From: Brenneria roseae subsp. roseae
GTDB lineage: Bacteria; Pseudomonadota; Gammaproteobacteria; Enterobacterales; Enterobacteriaceae
Length of the DNA: 64,000 nt
NCBI RefSeq assembly: GCF_003115845.1
Contig: NZ_KZ819025.1
Span: 245,640 to 309,639, forward strand
Reading direction: 5' to 3'
Of this stretch, positions 17,074 through 28,932 are shown piece after piece. The notes beneath the pieces are model-generated. The model saw nothing but the letters and a program-made list of their open reading frames with translations, was not told the DNA's origin and searched no databases. The translations under genes were made by a program, and so were the position numbers. Within the stretch, counting starts at the first letter, position 1. The number at the start of each line of letters is the position of its first letter.

Positions 17074-17865
17074 ATGTACGATAAATTATTGACGGTGTCT
17101 GATGCGGCAAAAATGTTGGGGATTTCCGCCAGCACCTTAAGGCGTCTGGAGGAAAATGGCGAGGTGAAAACCTATGGCCTCAAGGTGGTTTATACCCCCG
17201 GCGGCCAGCGCCGCTATCTGGCCGATGAAATCCAGCGTATTTATTCACAGACGGGGTTTGCCAGCCAAATTGGTTTCGGCTTGAAGGCGGCCGTACTGAT
17301 ACGGGACGTGACCTATGCCTTTATGGATTCGGGTTCCACGCTGGCGATCAACACGCCGTTCAATAAAACCGCCCTGCGTCAGCTGCTGGAAATGGCGAAA
17401 CAACGTCAATTGCCGACGGTTTTTACCCGCACGGTTTATCAGGAAGATCACCATTTTTCCCGCATGTGGGGGAAAAAGTTTTCCTCCATTACCGTCCTGA
17501 CCGATGGCGCTTACCTCAACCGGACCGATGCGGCGCTGGAGGATATCTCGTTCGATCGGATGCAGTCCACGTGCTATATCTCCGATTTTCACGGTCACGA
17601 TCTGGCTAACTGGTTAAAGCAGCGGGACGTTGATACGGTAATTCTGGGGGGCGTGACCGCCAGCGGCAGTTTGCGCGCCACGGCGATTGAAGCGTTTCAG
17701 GAGGGGTTTCATGTGGTGGTGCCGCGGGAGACGGTCGGCGACAGAAGTCAGTCGGTACTGGATTTCACGCTGTTGGATCTTAACGCCCGCTATGCCGATG
17801 TGCTTGGCATTGACGAGGTATTTGGCTGGCTGGCCGATCAACCGGTTCTGGCGGAACCGGTGTAA
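17074..17865 (+). CDS. MerR-type HTH fused to an inactive isochorismatase-fold domain
   Basis: 263 residues. Residues 1-55 form a MerR-like winged HTH (LLTVSDAAKMLGISASTLRR and TPGGQRRYL). Residues 68-255 match the cysteine-hydrolase (isochorismatase) fold, closest by eye to N-carbamoylsarcosine amidohydrolases: D78 in LIRDVTYAFMDSGS, SDFHGHDL, and the nucleophile segment GGVTASGSLRATAIEAF. In active enzymes that segment reads TSGCVRAT; here the Cys is Ser199 (codon AGT). The catalytic Lys expected before SDFHGHDL appears to be S165 or T166. The domain is therefore probably a ligand sensor, not an enzyme. It follows the ABC-amidase operon, whose substrate it may sense. Target and ligand are inference. 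Confidence 0.8.
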   Translation: MYDKLLTVSDAAKMLGISASTLRRLEENGEVKTYGLKVVYTPGGQRRYLADEIQRIYSQTGFASQIGFGLKAAVLIRDVTYAFMDSGSTLAINTPFNKTALRQLLEMAKQRQLPTVFTRTVYQEDHHFSRMWGKKFSSITVLTDGAYLNRTDAALEDISFDRMQSTCYISDFHGHDLANWLKQRDVDTVILGGVTASGSLRATAIEAFQEGFHVVVPRETVGDRSQSVLDFTLLDLNARYADVLGIDEVFGWLADQPVLAEPV

Positions 17866-17884
17866 CCGGTGCGGCGGCGATGCG

Positions 17885-18145
17885 TCACATATCCAGTTCG
17901 ATATCGTTTAGCGGTATACAGCAACAGGGCAGGATTTCTCCCTGTTGCAGGCAGGCTAACGGCGTCTGGCGATAAGCGACGTTGCCTTTGAGCAGACGCA
18001 GGCGACAAGAGCCGCAGTAGCCGGATCGGCACTGGTATTCGACGCTCACCTGATGAGACTCCAGCACATCCAGCAATGAATGCCCGTTGTCGGTGCAGGC
18101 GATCTGCGCACCTGACGTGCGCAGCGTGATGGTTGCGTTATCCAT
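17885..18145 (-). CDS. yfaE: [2Fe-2S] ferredoxin YfaE, maintenance of class Ia ribonucleotide reductase
   Basis: 86 residues (E. coli YfaE 84). Plant-type ferredoxin with CRSGYCGSC near residues 39-47 and the fourth ligand in the PCC motif near 74. YfaE reduces the di-iron centre of NrdB to keep the tyrosyl radical cofactor active. It starts five bases after the nrdB stop and is the last gene of nrdA-nrdB-yfaE, as in E. coli. No strong ribosome binding site is visible, which fits translational coupling to nrdB. Confidence 0.93.
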   Translation of the reverse strand: MDNATITLRTSGAQIACTDNGHSLLDVLESHQVSVEYQCRSGYCGSCRLRLLKGNVAYRQTPLACLQQGEILPCCCIPLNDIELDM

Positions 18146-18150
18146 GGCGG

Positions 18151-19281
18151 TTAAAGCTGGAAATCACTCAGATCGTCAGCATTCATTTCAGAATCAATCT
18201 GACCCACCAGGTAAGAGCTGACTTCGACTTCCTGCGGCGCGACCTGAACGTTATCGGAAACCAGCCAGGCGTTGATCCACGGAATCGGGTTGGTGCGCGT
18301 TTCAAACGGCAACGACAGACCAACGGCCTGCATACGGATGTTGGTAATATATTCCACGTACTGACACAGAATGTCTTTGTTCAGGCCAATCATGGAACCA
18401 TCGCGGAACAGATATTCCGCCCACTCTTTTTCCTGCTGTGCGGCGAGCACGAACAGGTCATAGCATTCCTGCTGGCACTCTGCGGCAATTTTGGCCATCT
18501 CCGGGTCATCATTCCCGGAGCGCATCAGGTTCAGCATATGCTGGGTGCCGGTCAGATGCAGCGCTTCATCGCGGGCAATCAGCTTGATGATTTTGGCGTT
18601 GCCTTCCATCAGTTCACGTTCCGCAAAGGCGAATGAACAGGCGAAGCTGACGTAGAAACGGATCGCTTCCAGCGCGTTGACGCTCATCAGGCACAGATAG
18701 AGTTTTTTCTTCAGTTCATACAGGTTAACGGTAACGGTTTCGCCATTGACCTGATGCGTTCCTTCTCCCAGCAGGTGGTAGTAGCTGGTCATTTCGATGA
18801 GCGAATCGTAGTAACCGGAAATATCTTTGGCGCGCTTCAGAATCTCTTCATTGGTAACGATGTCGTCAAAAACCAGCGACGGATCGTTAACGATGTTGCG
18901 GATAATATGGGTATATGACCGGGAGTGAATGGTTTCGGAAAACGCCCAGGTTTCTACCCAGGTTTCCAGCTCAGGAATGGAAATCAGCGGCAGCAGCGCG
19001 ACGTTCGGGCTACGGCCCTGAATGGAATCCAGCAGAGTCTGGTATTTCAGGTTACTGATAAAAATGTGTTTTTCATGCTCAGGCAGCGCCTGATAGTCGA
19101 TACGGTCACGGGATACGTCAACTTCTTCCGGGCGCCAGAAGAAGGAAAGTTGTTTTTCAATCAACTTTTCAAAGATTTCATATTTTTGCTGATCGAAACG
19201 GGCAACGTTAACCGACTGACCGAAGAACATCGGTTCAAGTAACTGGTCGTTTTTATTCTGTGAAAAAGTGGTATAGGCCAT
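18151..19281 (-). CDS. nrdB: Class Ia ribonucleotide reductase beta subunit
   Basis: 376 residues, the E. coli length. It supplies the diferric-tyrosyl radical that starts reduction of ribonucleotides by NrdA. The di-iron ligands are seen at D85, E116 and H119 and in the second-site motif [13 protein letters not shown]. The radical tyrosine is Y123 (Y122 of the mature E. coli protein) in HSRSYTHI. The C-terminus ADDLSDFQL is the NrdA-binding tail. The ribosome binding site GGAG lies directly after the T-run of a terminator-like hairpin in the 124-bp nrdA-nrdB gap, so nrdB may be expressed at a lower or conditional level. Confidence 0.97.
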   Translation of the reverse strand: MAYTTFSQNKNDQLLEPMFFGQSVNVARFDQQKYEIFEKLIEKQLSFFWRPEEVDVSRDRIDYQALPEHEKHIFISNLKYQTLLDSIQGRSPNVALLPLISIPELETWVETWAFSETIHSRSYTHIIRNIVNDPSLVFDDIVTNEEILKRAKDISGYYDSLIEMTSYYHLLGEGTHQVNGETVTVNLYELKKKLYLCLMSVNALEAIRFYVSFACSFAFAERELMEGNAKIIKLIARDEALHLTGTQHMLNLMRSGNDDPEMAKIAAECQQECYDLFVLAAQQEKEWAEYLFRDGSMIGLNKDILCQYVEYITNIRMQAVGLSLPFETRTNPIPWINAWLVSDNVQVAPQEVEVSSYLVGQIDSEMNADDLSDFQL

Positions 19282-19292
19282 GGGTTTCTCCG

Positions 19293-19392
19293 AAAAAATG
19301 CCTGGAGCATTTTTTAACGCCGCTTACGGCGGCCCGTAGGGGGGCGGACAGGGATTGTCCGCCATAAAAGGATAAAAGGCTGCTGTGCAGCC
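19293..19392 (-). repeat. Modular hairpin repeat in the nrdA-nrdB spacer
   Basis: Four stems follow each other. In the direction of transcription they are GGCTGC/GCAGCC (19392-19378), GGCGGACA/TGTCCGCC (19363-19343), GCCGC/GCGGC (19333-19319) and AAAAAATGC/GCATTTTTT (19315-19293). The last has the shape of an intrinsic terminator and ends about six bases before the nrdB ribosome binding site. Architecture matches the repeats at 16.9, 63.1 and 63.9 kb. Confidence 0.75.
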
Positions 19393-19405
19393 CCTTGATA
19401 CTGGC

Positions 19406-21691
19406 TTAAATCTTACACGCGCCGCCTTCGCAGCCATCATCCTGCGGCTCTGCCAGCAGGTCATCCTGCGCATCTTCCGCGCCGTCACGGGTATTCTGGT
19501 AGTAGAGCGTTTTTACGCCGAACTTGTACGCCGTCAGCAGATCCTTCAGCAGTTGCTTCATCGGCACTTTCCCTGACGGGAAACGAGACGGATCGTAGTT
19601 GGTATTGGAAGAAATTGCCTGATCGACAAATTTCTGCATCACGCCAACCAGTTGCAGGTAGCCGTCGTTGTTCGGCATTTCCCACAGCAGTTCGTAAGCG
19701 TCTTTCAGCGTTTCATATTCAGGCACCACCTGACGCAGGATACCGTCTTTTGACGCTTTGACGCTGATGTGTCCGCGCGGCGGCTCAATGCCGTTGGTGG
19801 CATTGGAGATCTGCGAAGACGTTTCGGAAGGCATCAGTGCCGACAGCGTCGAGTTGCGCAGGCCGAATTCCTGAATGTCTTTACGCAGCGCTTCCCAGTC
19901 ATAATGCAGCGGTTCGCTGCAAATCGCGTCCAGATCGCGTTTGTAAGTGTCAATCGGCAGCACGCCCTGAGAGTAGGTGGTTTCATTGAACCACGGGCAG
20001 GCGCCTTGTTCGCGAGCCAGCACGTTAGAGGCTTTCAACAGGTAGTATTGAATGGCTTCAAAGGTTCTGTGAGTCAGGTTGTTGGCGCTGCCATCGGAAT
20101 AGCGCACGCCATTTTTCGCCAGATAGTAAGCGAAGTTAATTACGCCGATACCCAGCGTGCGACGTCCCATGGCGCCACGCTGGGCTGCCGGAATGGGGTA
20201 GTCCTGATAATCCAGCAGGGCGTCCAGCGCACGAACCGCCAGCGTCGCCAGTTCTTCCAGATCGTCCAGACTGTCGATGGCGCCGAGGTTGAACGCGGAC
20301 AGCGTACACAGGGCAATCTCGCCGTTTTCGTCATTCACGTCATTCAGCGGTTTGGTCGGCAGCGCAATTTCCAGACACAGGTTGGACTGGCGCACCGGCG
20401 CGACCTGCGCGTCAAACGGACTGTGCGTATTGCAGTGATCCACGTTCTGGATATAGATACGGCCAGTGGACGCGCGCTCTTGCATCATCAGCGAGAACAA
20501 TTCGACCGCTTTGATCCGCTGTTTGCGGATGCTGTCATCCTGCTCGTATTGCACATACAGACGTTCAAATTCATCCTGATCGGCAAAGAAGGCGTCATAC
20601 AGCCCCGGAACGTCAGATGGGCTGAACAGCGTGATGTCTTCACCTTTGACCAGACGCTGATACATCAGCTTGTTCAACTGTACCCCGTAGTCGAGATGAC
20701 GAACGCGGTTGCCTTCAACGCCGCGGTTGTTTTTCAGTACCAGCAGGCTTTCCACTTCCAGATGCCACAGCGGATAGAACAGCGTAGCGGCGCCGCCGCG
20801 CACGCCGCCCTGCGAACAGGACTTCACGGCGGTCTGGAAATGTTTGTAGAACGGGATACAGCCGGTATGGAAGGCTTCACCGCCGCGGATCGGGCTACCG
20901 AGCGCACGGATGCGGCCTGCGTTGATACCAATCCCCGCCCGCTGGGAAACGTATTTCACGATGGCGCTTGAGGTGGCGTTGATGGAATCCAGGCTATCGC
21001 CACATTCGATCAGTACGCAAGAGCTGAACTGACGAGTGGGGGTGCGCACGCCGGCCATAATGGGGGTCGGCAGCGAAATCTTGAACGTTGAGATCGCATC
21101 GTAAAAGCGTTTGATGTAGCCCAGACGGGTTTCTTTGGGATAGCCGGAGAACAGGCAGGCGGCGACCAGAATATACAGGAACTGCGCGCTTTCGTAGATG
21201 TCGCCGGTCACGCGGTTCTGAGTCAGATATTTCCCTTCCAGCTGTTTAACCGCGGCATAAGAGAAGTTCATGTCACGCCAGTGATCGATAAAGGCGTCCA
21301 TTTCAGCGAACTCTTCCGCACTATAGTCTTCCAGCAGGTGCTTGTCGTATTTCCCCATCTCGACCATTTTGGCGACGTGATCCAGCAGTGCCGGCGGTTC
21401 AAACTGGCCGTAGGCTTTTTTGCGCAGGTGGAAGATCGCCAGACGCGCAGCCAGGTATTGGTAATCCGGGCTTTCACGGGAAATCAGGTCGGCAGCCGCC
21501 TTGATGATGGTTTCATGGATATCAGAGGTTTTGATGCCGTCATAAAACTGAATGTGGGAGCGCAGTTCCACCTGAGAAACGGAAACATTGTGCAAACCTT
21601 CTGCGGCCCAGGTAATGACGCGATGGATTTTATCCAGATTGATTTTTTCTTTCGTGCCATCACGTTTGGTAACGAGCAAACTCTGGTTCAT
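19406..21691 (-). CDS. nrdA: Class Ia ribonucleotide reductase alpha subunit
   Basis: 761 residues from the ATG at 21691, identical in length to E. coli NrdA. An upstream extension of 43 codons in frame crosses the promoter and is rejected. It contains the N-terminal ATP-cone (VTKRDGTKEKINLDKIHRV), the active-site cysteines in SSCVLIECGDS, NLCLEIAL and ALCTLSAFN, the sequence SQRAGIGINAGRIRALGSPI, and the C-terminal redox pair in DDGCEGGACKI. It reduces NDPs to dNDPs together with NrdB. First gene of nrdA-nrdB-yfaE, expressed from a promoter with NrdR and DnaA sites. Confidence 0.97.
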   Translation of the reverse strand: MNQSLLVTKRDGTKEKINLDKIHRVITWAAEGLHNVSVSQVELRSHIQFYDGIKTSDIHETIIKAAADLISRESPDYQYLAARLAIFHLRKKAYGQFEPPALLDHVAKMVEMGKYDKHLLEDYSAEEFAEMDAFIDHWRDMNFSYAAVKQLEGKYLTQNRVTGDIYESAQFLYILVAACLFSGYPKETRLGYIKRFYDAISTFKISLPTPIMAGVRTPTRQFSSCVLIECGDSLDSINATSSAIVKYVSQRAGIGINAGRIRALGSPIRGGEAFHTGCIPFYKHFQTAVKSCSQGGVRGGAATLFYPLWHLEVESLLVLKNNRGVEGNRVRHLDYGVQLNKLMYQRLVKGEDITLFSPSDVPGLYDAFFADQDEFERLYVQYEQDDSIRKQRIKAVELFSLMMQERASTGRIYIQNVDHCNTHSPFDAQVAPVRQSNLCLEIALPTKPLNDVNDENGEIALCTLSAFNLGAIDSLDDLEELATLAVRALDALLDYQDYPIPAAQRGAMGRRTLGIGVINFAYYLAKNGVRYSDGSANNLTHRTFEAIQYYLLKASNVLAREQGACPWFNETTYSQGVLPIDTYKRDLDAICSEPLHYDWEALRKDIQEFGLRNSTLSALMPSETSSQISNATNGIEPPRGHISVKASKDGILRQVVPEYETLKDAYELLWEMPNNDGYLQLVGVMQKFVDQAISSNTNYDPSRFPSGKVPMKQLLKDLLTAYKFGVKTLYYQNTRDGAEDAQDDLLAEPQDDGCEGGACKI

Positions 21692-21750
21692 GAGAAGTAA
21701 CACCTTCGGTTTTTCTGCCCCATCCTTCGTGCGTGCGAAAAACGGCACAT

Positions 21751-21877
21751 CGGGCACACTTGTGCCTTTCTGCCAGAAGCAAACACTATATGTAGGGGGT
21801 TGGGTTTGGTTTGACAACAAGATAATGAGAAAAATGTGTTATTGCAAGTGAACAAAACCGCGGTAAATTGTGGATAA
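21751..21877 (-). promoter_or_regulatory. nrdA promoter with NrdR boxes and a DnaA box
   Basis: On the minus strand, -35 TTGTCA (21817-21812) and -10 TACATA (21794-21789) are 17 bp apart. A NrdR-box-like sequence (TACATATAGTGT, 21794-21783) overlaps the -10. A second palindromic box (GGCACAAGTGTGCC, 21766-21753) lies about 30 bp downstream, the usual spacing of NrdR box pairs. A perfect DnaA box TTATCCACA (21877-21869) lies about 50 bp upstream of the -35. E. coli nrdAB is also controlled by NrdR and DnaA. The second NrdR box is the less certain part. Confidence 0.65.
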
Positions 21878-22149
21878 CTTAGGGAGGAAATGTTATTGAT
21901 TCGCTAACTGCCTGTTTGCTCGGGCTCTCCGGTATTGTCAACCCGTGGGGAGAAAAAACGAAATAATTGATCGGTTGGCGTTTTATTGTTCGTGTCGAAA
22001 ATCATCATATTGATCAAATCGTAAAGCGGAAAAATAAACTCGGACTTATCTGATGATTAAGGCTGAGGTTTTGACCATCCTGCGAACCGGTTCTGCCATC
22101 CCCGCGAAGACAGGGAGCCATTCACTTCGCGGGGGATGGGGGAACGTAT
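21878..22149. other. Spacer between the nrdA promoter and ubiG
   Basis: No gene is supported. The only clear element is a hairpin close to ubiG, CCCCGCGAAG (22100-22109) with CTTCGCGGGG (22125-22134), a perfect 10-bp stem extendable with a bulge. It lacks a T-run, so its role as the ubiG terminator is uncertain. Confidence 0.5.
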
Positions 22150-22869
22150 TTATGCTTCGTGCCGGGTATGCAGCATATAGTTCACATCCACATTCGGGCC
22201 GAGCTTGAAGTGGTCCATCAGCGGATTGTAATGCAGCCCGATAATATGTTTCTCGCGCAGCGGGGTGGTATCAATCCATGCCATGAGTTCAGCCGGACGG
22301 ATGAATTTTTTTATGTCGTGCGTGCCGCGCGGCACCATTTTCAGAATATATTCTGCGCCGATCACCGCCATCATCCAGGCTTTGGCGTTGCGGTTGATGG
22401 TGGAAAAAAAGACATGGCCGCCCGGTTTGACCAGCCTGGCGCAGGCCTGAACGACGGACTGCGGATCGGGGACATGCTCCAGCATTTCCATACAGGTGAC
22501 GACGTCGTATTCGCCTGCGTGCGCCTGTGCATGGGACTCTACGGTTTCCTGAACATAATTTACCGCCATGCCGCTTTCCAGCGCGTGCAAACGTGCAACC
22601 TGTAAGGGTTCCGCTCCCATATCCAGACCGGTTACGTCTGCGCCTTCACGCGCCATGCTTTCGGTCAGAATGCCGCCGCCGCAGCCGACATCCAGGATTT
22701 TCTTGCCGAACAAACCTTCCGCCCGCTGGGCGATATAGCCCAGGCGCAGCGGGTTGATGCGGTGTAGCGGTTTGAATTCGCCTTCCAGATCCCACCAGCG
22801 GGAAGCGATCGCCTCGAATTTGGCAATTTCCTGATGATCGACGTTTGGGGTTTGATGTTCAGCGTTCAT
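22150..22869 (-). CDS. ubiG: Ubiquinone biosynthesis O-methyltransferase UbiG
   Basis: 239 residues (E. coli 240). SAM-dependent enzyme performing both O-methylations in ubiquinone synthesis. Class-I methyltransferase motifs are motif [20 protein letters not shown], the acidic loop [11 protein letters not shown], motif [17 protein letters not shown], and [15 protein letters not shown]. The segment [18 protein letters not shown] is the membrane-lipid-binding insertion of UbiG. It is divergent from gyrA, as in E. coli. Confidence 0.96.
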   Translation of the reverse strand: MNAEHQTPNVDHQEIAKFEAIASRWWDLEGEFKPLHRINPLRLGYIAQRAEGLFGKKILDVGCGGGILTESMAREGADVTGLDMGAEPLQVARLHALESGMAVNYVQETVESHAQAHAGEYDVVTCMEMLEHVPDPQSVVQACARLVKPGGHVFFSTINRNAKAWMMAVIGAEYILKMVPRGTHDIKKFIRPAELMAWIDTTPLREKHIIGLHYNPLMDHFKLGPNVDVNYMLHTRHEA

Positions 22870-23044
22870 TTACAATCACGACCTTTGGTTATCTTCAATT
22901 AAACGCGAGTATATCGATACCGTTCACGATGTTGTAGCGCTCATCGATTTGCTCTCGGGATGATTTATTCACGCTCCGTTATTTCTGCTGATGCAAAGTA
23001 TCACGTCATTGATTGCGGGGAGTTTCCCCCGAAACGGCGGTTTG

Positions 23045-23053
23045 TGATATAAT
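23045..23053 (+). promoter_or_regulatory. gyrA promoter -10 with extended TGn
   Basis: A consensus TATAAT at 23048-23053 is preceded by TGA, an extended -10. No good -35 is visible 16-18 bp upstream. It lies 51 bp before the gyrA start, which fits a supercoiling-sensitive gyrase promoter. Confidence 0.65.
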
Positions 23054-23089
23054 TTTCCACCTTTTGAACTCGGGTAGATGCATAAATAG

Positions 23090-25747
<2,658 letters not shown>

Positions 25748-25852
25748 GTCCCCGTTATGCCCTGAATAATTCGGGTGGCAGGACAACGCGTTGTCGTTTT
25801 GAACAACGCCCATGCAACCTGAAGTCTGGCGGGGATAGCGGTAATAAACCTG

Positions 25853-25881
25853 AGCCAGCGCGTGATGCGCTGGCTTTTTTT
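25853..25881 (+). terminator. Intrinsic terminator after gyrA
   Basis: AGCCAGCGC (25853-25861) and GCGCTGGCT (25867-25875) form a perfect 9-bp stem with a 5-nt loop, followed by seven T including the last stem base. Confidence 0.92.
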
Positions 25882-25952
25882 ATGCAGGATCGGTAGTGTA
25901 TCGGCAGGTGTGCGACACTGGTTAATCTTTTTCTCAATTCAACGGTATCCAC

Positions 25953-28808
25953 TTGAAATATCTCGCCTCGTTCCATACGACATTAAAAGTCTCCCGTTAT
26001 TTATTTCGGGTGCTGGCCATTATGCTATGGGTGCTCGGCGCGCTGATATCCGTGTTTTATATCAGTAACGTATTGAATGAAAAAGAATCGGATTTACGTC
26101 AGGAATATAACCTGAGTTTCGATCAATCGCAGGGATATATTCGCCACGCGGCTGATATTGTTCGTGAGCTTAAATATCTGGCGGCCAATCATCTGGCGAG
26201 TCCGGCGGAAAAACCGGATAGTCCGATAGATAAAGAGCCCGGTCTATCCGTTTATCCGATTTTGCCGGGTGCCGATTGTTACGATGGGGATCATAATCAT
26301 TCACTGGTGTCATTAAGTGATTTTTTTGATGGTTGGCGAGAAAACTTTTCAGCGGTATACGATCTCAATCGGGTATTTTTTGTCGGGGGCGATCAGCAGT
26401 GCATGGTGGATTTTGGTATCCGCAACCAGTCGCTGGATCGCGATAATCTGTTTAAAAATGTCCAGAATCGTTTTCAGGAACAGAAGAATGCTGTTCGGTC
26501 GGCATCTCAGGATGAAACGGTCTACTGGATTACACCCGCACAGGCGCCCGATGTCGGTTACTTATATGCGTTGACGCCTATTTATGTAGGGAATAAGCTT
26601 GAAGTTATCATGGGGATTGAACAGACAGTCCGCCTGGATGATTTCGTGTCGGTCGGGAAATTCCCGATCAGCGTGCAATTGATTAACCAATATAACCAGC
26701 CGATTCTGCATTTTTCCGAAGGCAAAGGCCGCTATGTTCCTTCCGCCAGCACAAACCCGATAGACCACAATTATTTCGGCTATGTGAACGGGTATGATGA
26801 AATCATCCTGAAAAAGAACCTGCCTCCCACGGCGTTCAGCATTATCTATTCGCTTCCTCTGCGGGTATTGCTGTCCCATATCAGCACTCTGATCATTAAT
26901 ATGGCGCTGTTTAATACGCTGTCAGCCATATTGCTGTTTGTGCTGGCCTGGATCTTTGAACGGAAAATGCTGTTGCCCGCGGAAGTGAATGCTTTCCAGC
27001 TAGAGGAAAACGAGCAGTTCAACCGTAAAATCGTGGCCTCTGCGCCGGTGGGCATCTGTATTCTGCGGATTAACGATGGCACCAATATTCTCAGTAATGA
27101 GCTGGCACATAATTATCTGAATTTACTGACTCATGAAGATCGCCTGCGTATTACCCGGATTATTTGCGAGCAGCAATCCAAATTTGTCGATGTGCTGACC
27201 AGCAGAAATCATCATCTGCAAATCAGCTTCGTCCATTCCCGCTATCGTAATGAGAATGTGGCGATCTGCGTACTGCTTGACGTCAGCGCGCGCGTAAAAA
27301 TGGAAGAGTCGCTACAGGAAATGGCCAATGCCGCCGAGCAGGCCAGCCAGTCCAAATCCATGTTTCTGGCGACGGTAAGCCATGAATTGCGCACGCCGCT
27401 GTATGGCATTATCGGCAACCTGGACTTATTACAGACGAAAGCGTTGCCTAAGGACGTGAGTCGTCTGGTCGCGGCGATGAATAACTCCTCGTCGCTATTG
27501 TTGAAGATCATCAGCGACATTCTCGATTTTTCCAAGATCGAGTCAGAGCAGCTGAAAATTGAACCCTGCGAGTTTGCTCCACACGAAGTGATCAGCCACA
27601 TCACCAGCAACTATTTGCCGCTGGTGGTGAAGAAACACCTTACGCTGTACTGCTTTATCGATCCCAATGTTCCGGTCAGTTTGTCTGGCGATCCCGTTCG
27701 TTTACAGCAGGTACTTTCCAACCTGCTGAGTAATGCCATCAAGTTCACTGATACGGGATGCATTATTTTTCAGGTGGAATGTCGCGATGGTTATCTGGAG
27801 TTTCTGGTGCGCGACACTGGCGTGGGGATCCTGCCGCGTGAAGCAGCGAAGCTTTTTGATCCCTTCTTTCAGGCTGGTAGCGGGGTGCAACGCCATTTTC
27901 AGGGCACTGGGCTGGGGTTGGCGATCTGTGAAAAGCTGATCAATCTGATGGATGGCGATATCTCGATCGAATCGGAGCCTGGACTGGGCAGCCAGTTTGG
28001 TATCAGAATTCCGCTCTATAAGGCACATTATGCGCCGGTCCCCATCAATGCTGGTTTGCAGGGGAAAATGTGCTGGCTGATGGTGCGCAATATCCGGCTG
28101 GAGTCTTATCTGCTCGCCTTTTTACAGGAACACGGTTTGCGGGCTTGCCGTTACCAGCGTCAGACCATCGGTAGTGATGATGTGATTATCAGCGATTCCG
28201 ACGTGTCTGAATCGCTCGATGCCCGTGCACGGATCGTTATCAGTGGTTCACATACGGGATCTGCGCAGGAAATCAGCCCGGGATACTGGCTGCACAGTAC
28301 GTCTATGCCGCAGTATCTGCCGGATTTGCTGGAAAGAATATATCGTCCGCAAACGGAAGATGGATCGTCCGCGGCGCTTTCAACGCCGTTGACCAATTAT
28401 AGCCGTACCGAGAACGGCGATGTCATGATTCTGGTCGTCGACGATCATCCGATTAACCGACGGTTGTTGGCGGATCAGCTTGGTTCACTGGGTTATATGG
28501 CCATGACGGCAAACGATGGGGTTGATGCGCTGAGCGTGTTGGGTAAAAACGCTGTCGATATTGTGCTGACGGACGTCAATATGCCGAATATGGATGGTTA
28601 TCGGTTGACGCAATGTCTGCGGGAACAGGGGCGACATTTCCCGGTCATCGGCGTGACGGCGAATGCGTTGGCGGAAGAGCGGCAGCGCTGTTTACAGGCG
28701 GGAATGGACAACTGTTTATCCAAACCTGTGACGTTGGATACCCTGCAACAAACGCTGTCCTATTACAGCGATGTGGTGCGTCAATCCAGAGCGGCCGCTG
28801 AAACCTGA
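25953..28808 (+). CDS. rcsC: Rcs phosphorelay hybrid sensor kinase RcsC
   Basis: 951 residues (E. coli 949). Inner-membrane hybrid kinase of the envelope-stress phosphorelay RcsC-RcsD-RcsB. Two membrane segments (about residues 18-42 and 312-335) flank a periplasmic domain. The HisKA phospho-acceptor H477 lies in ATVSHELRTPLYG, and the ATPase motifs are NLLSNAIKFTD, DTGVGI and GTGLGLAI. An ABL/degenerate receiver region precedes the C-terminal receiver with D874 in LTDVNMPNMDGYR. Translation starts at TTG 25953, giving the conserved MKYLASFHTTLK; no better start exists nearby. It is convergent with rcsB. Confidence 0.97.
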   Translation: MKYLASFHTTLKVSRYLFRVLAIMLWVLGALISVFYISNVLNEKESDLRQEYNLSFDQSQGYIRHAADIVRELKYLAANHLASPAEKPDSPIDKEPGLSVYPILPGADCYDGDHNHSLVSLSDFFDGWRENFSAVYDLNRVFFVGGDQQCMVDFGIRNQSLDRDNLFKNVQNRFQEQKNAVRSASQDETVYWITPAQAPDVGYLYALTPIYVGNKLEVIMGIEQTVRLDDFVSVGKFPISVQLINQYNQPILHFSEGKGRYVPSASTNPIDHNYFGYVNGYDEIILKKNLPPTAFSIIYSLPLRVLLSHISTLIINMALFNTLSAILLFVLAWIFERKMLLPAEVNAFQLEENEQFNRKIVASAPVGICILRINDGTNILSNELAHNYLNLLTHEDRLRITRIICEQQSKFVDVLTSRNHHLQISFVHSRYRNENVAICVLLDVSARVKMEESLQEMANAAEQASQSKSMFLATVSHELRTPLYGIIGNLDLLQTKALPKDVSRLVAAMNNSSSLLLKIISDILDFSKIESEQLKIEPCEFAPHEVISHITSNYLPLVVKKHLTLYCFIDPNVPVSLSGDPVRLQQVLSNLLSNAIKFTDTGCIIFQVECRDGYLEFLVRDTGVGILPREAAKLFDPFFQAGSGVQRHFQGTGLGLAICEKLINLMDGDISIESEPGLGSQFGIRIPLYKAHYAPVPINAGLQGKMCWLMVRNIRLESYLLAFLQEHGLRACRYQRQTIGSDDVIISDSDVSESLDARARIVISGSHTGSAQEISPGYWLHSTSMPQYLPDLLERIYRPQTEDGSSAALSTPLTNYSRTENGDVMILVVDDHPINRRLLADQLGSLGYMAMTANDGVDALSVLGKNAVDIVLTDVNMPNMDGYRLTQCLREQGRHFPVIGVTANALAEERQRCLQAGMDNCLSKPVTLDTLQQTLSYYSDVVRQSRAAAET

Positions 28809-28877
28809 ATGCCCCGGATTCTCCCCTGTGAAGAGAAGCGCCCGGGATAAACCAAATCAGAAGGTTGGTCATCAAAC

Positions 28878-28902
28878 CCAGGCAACGTTATCTGTTGCCT
28901 GG
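28878..28902. terminator. Hairpin between convergent rcsC and rcsB
   Basis: CCAGGCAAC (28878-28886) pairs perfectly with GTTGCCTGG (28894-28902) with a 7-nt loop. T-runs are weak on both sides, so it is a possible shared terminator. Confidence 0.5.
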
Positions 28903-28932
28903 TGCCCCCAATCATGAGGGCTTTAGCTCAAC

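Noticed and set aside
17074..17865. Regulator gene as an IS607-type serine recombinase (which also begins with a MerR-like HTH)
   Set aside because: The C-terminal part is a clear isochorismatase fold, not a resolvase domain, and no insertion-sequence ends or partner gene are present.
19769..20971. 400-codon frame antisense to nrdA
   Set aside because: Shadow of nrdA with no family resemblance and no start signal.
21692..21820. 43-residue N-terminal extension of NrdA
   Set aside because: It covers the promoter -10 and NrdR boxes; the inner ATG matches the E. coli start.
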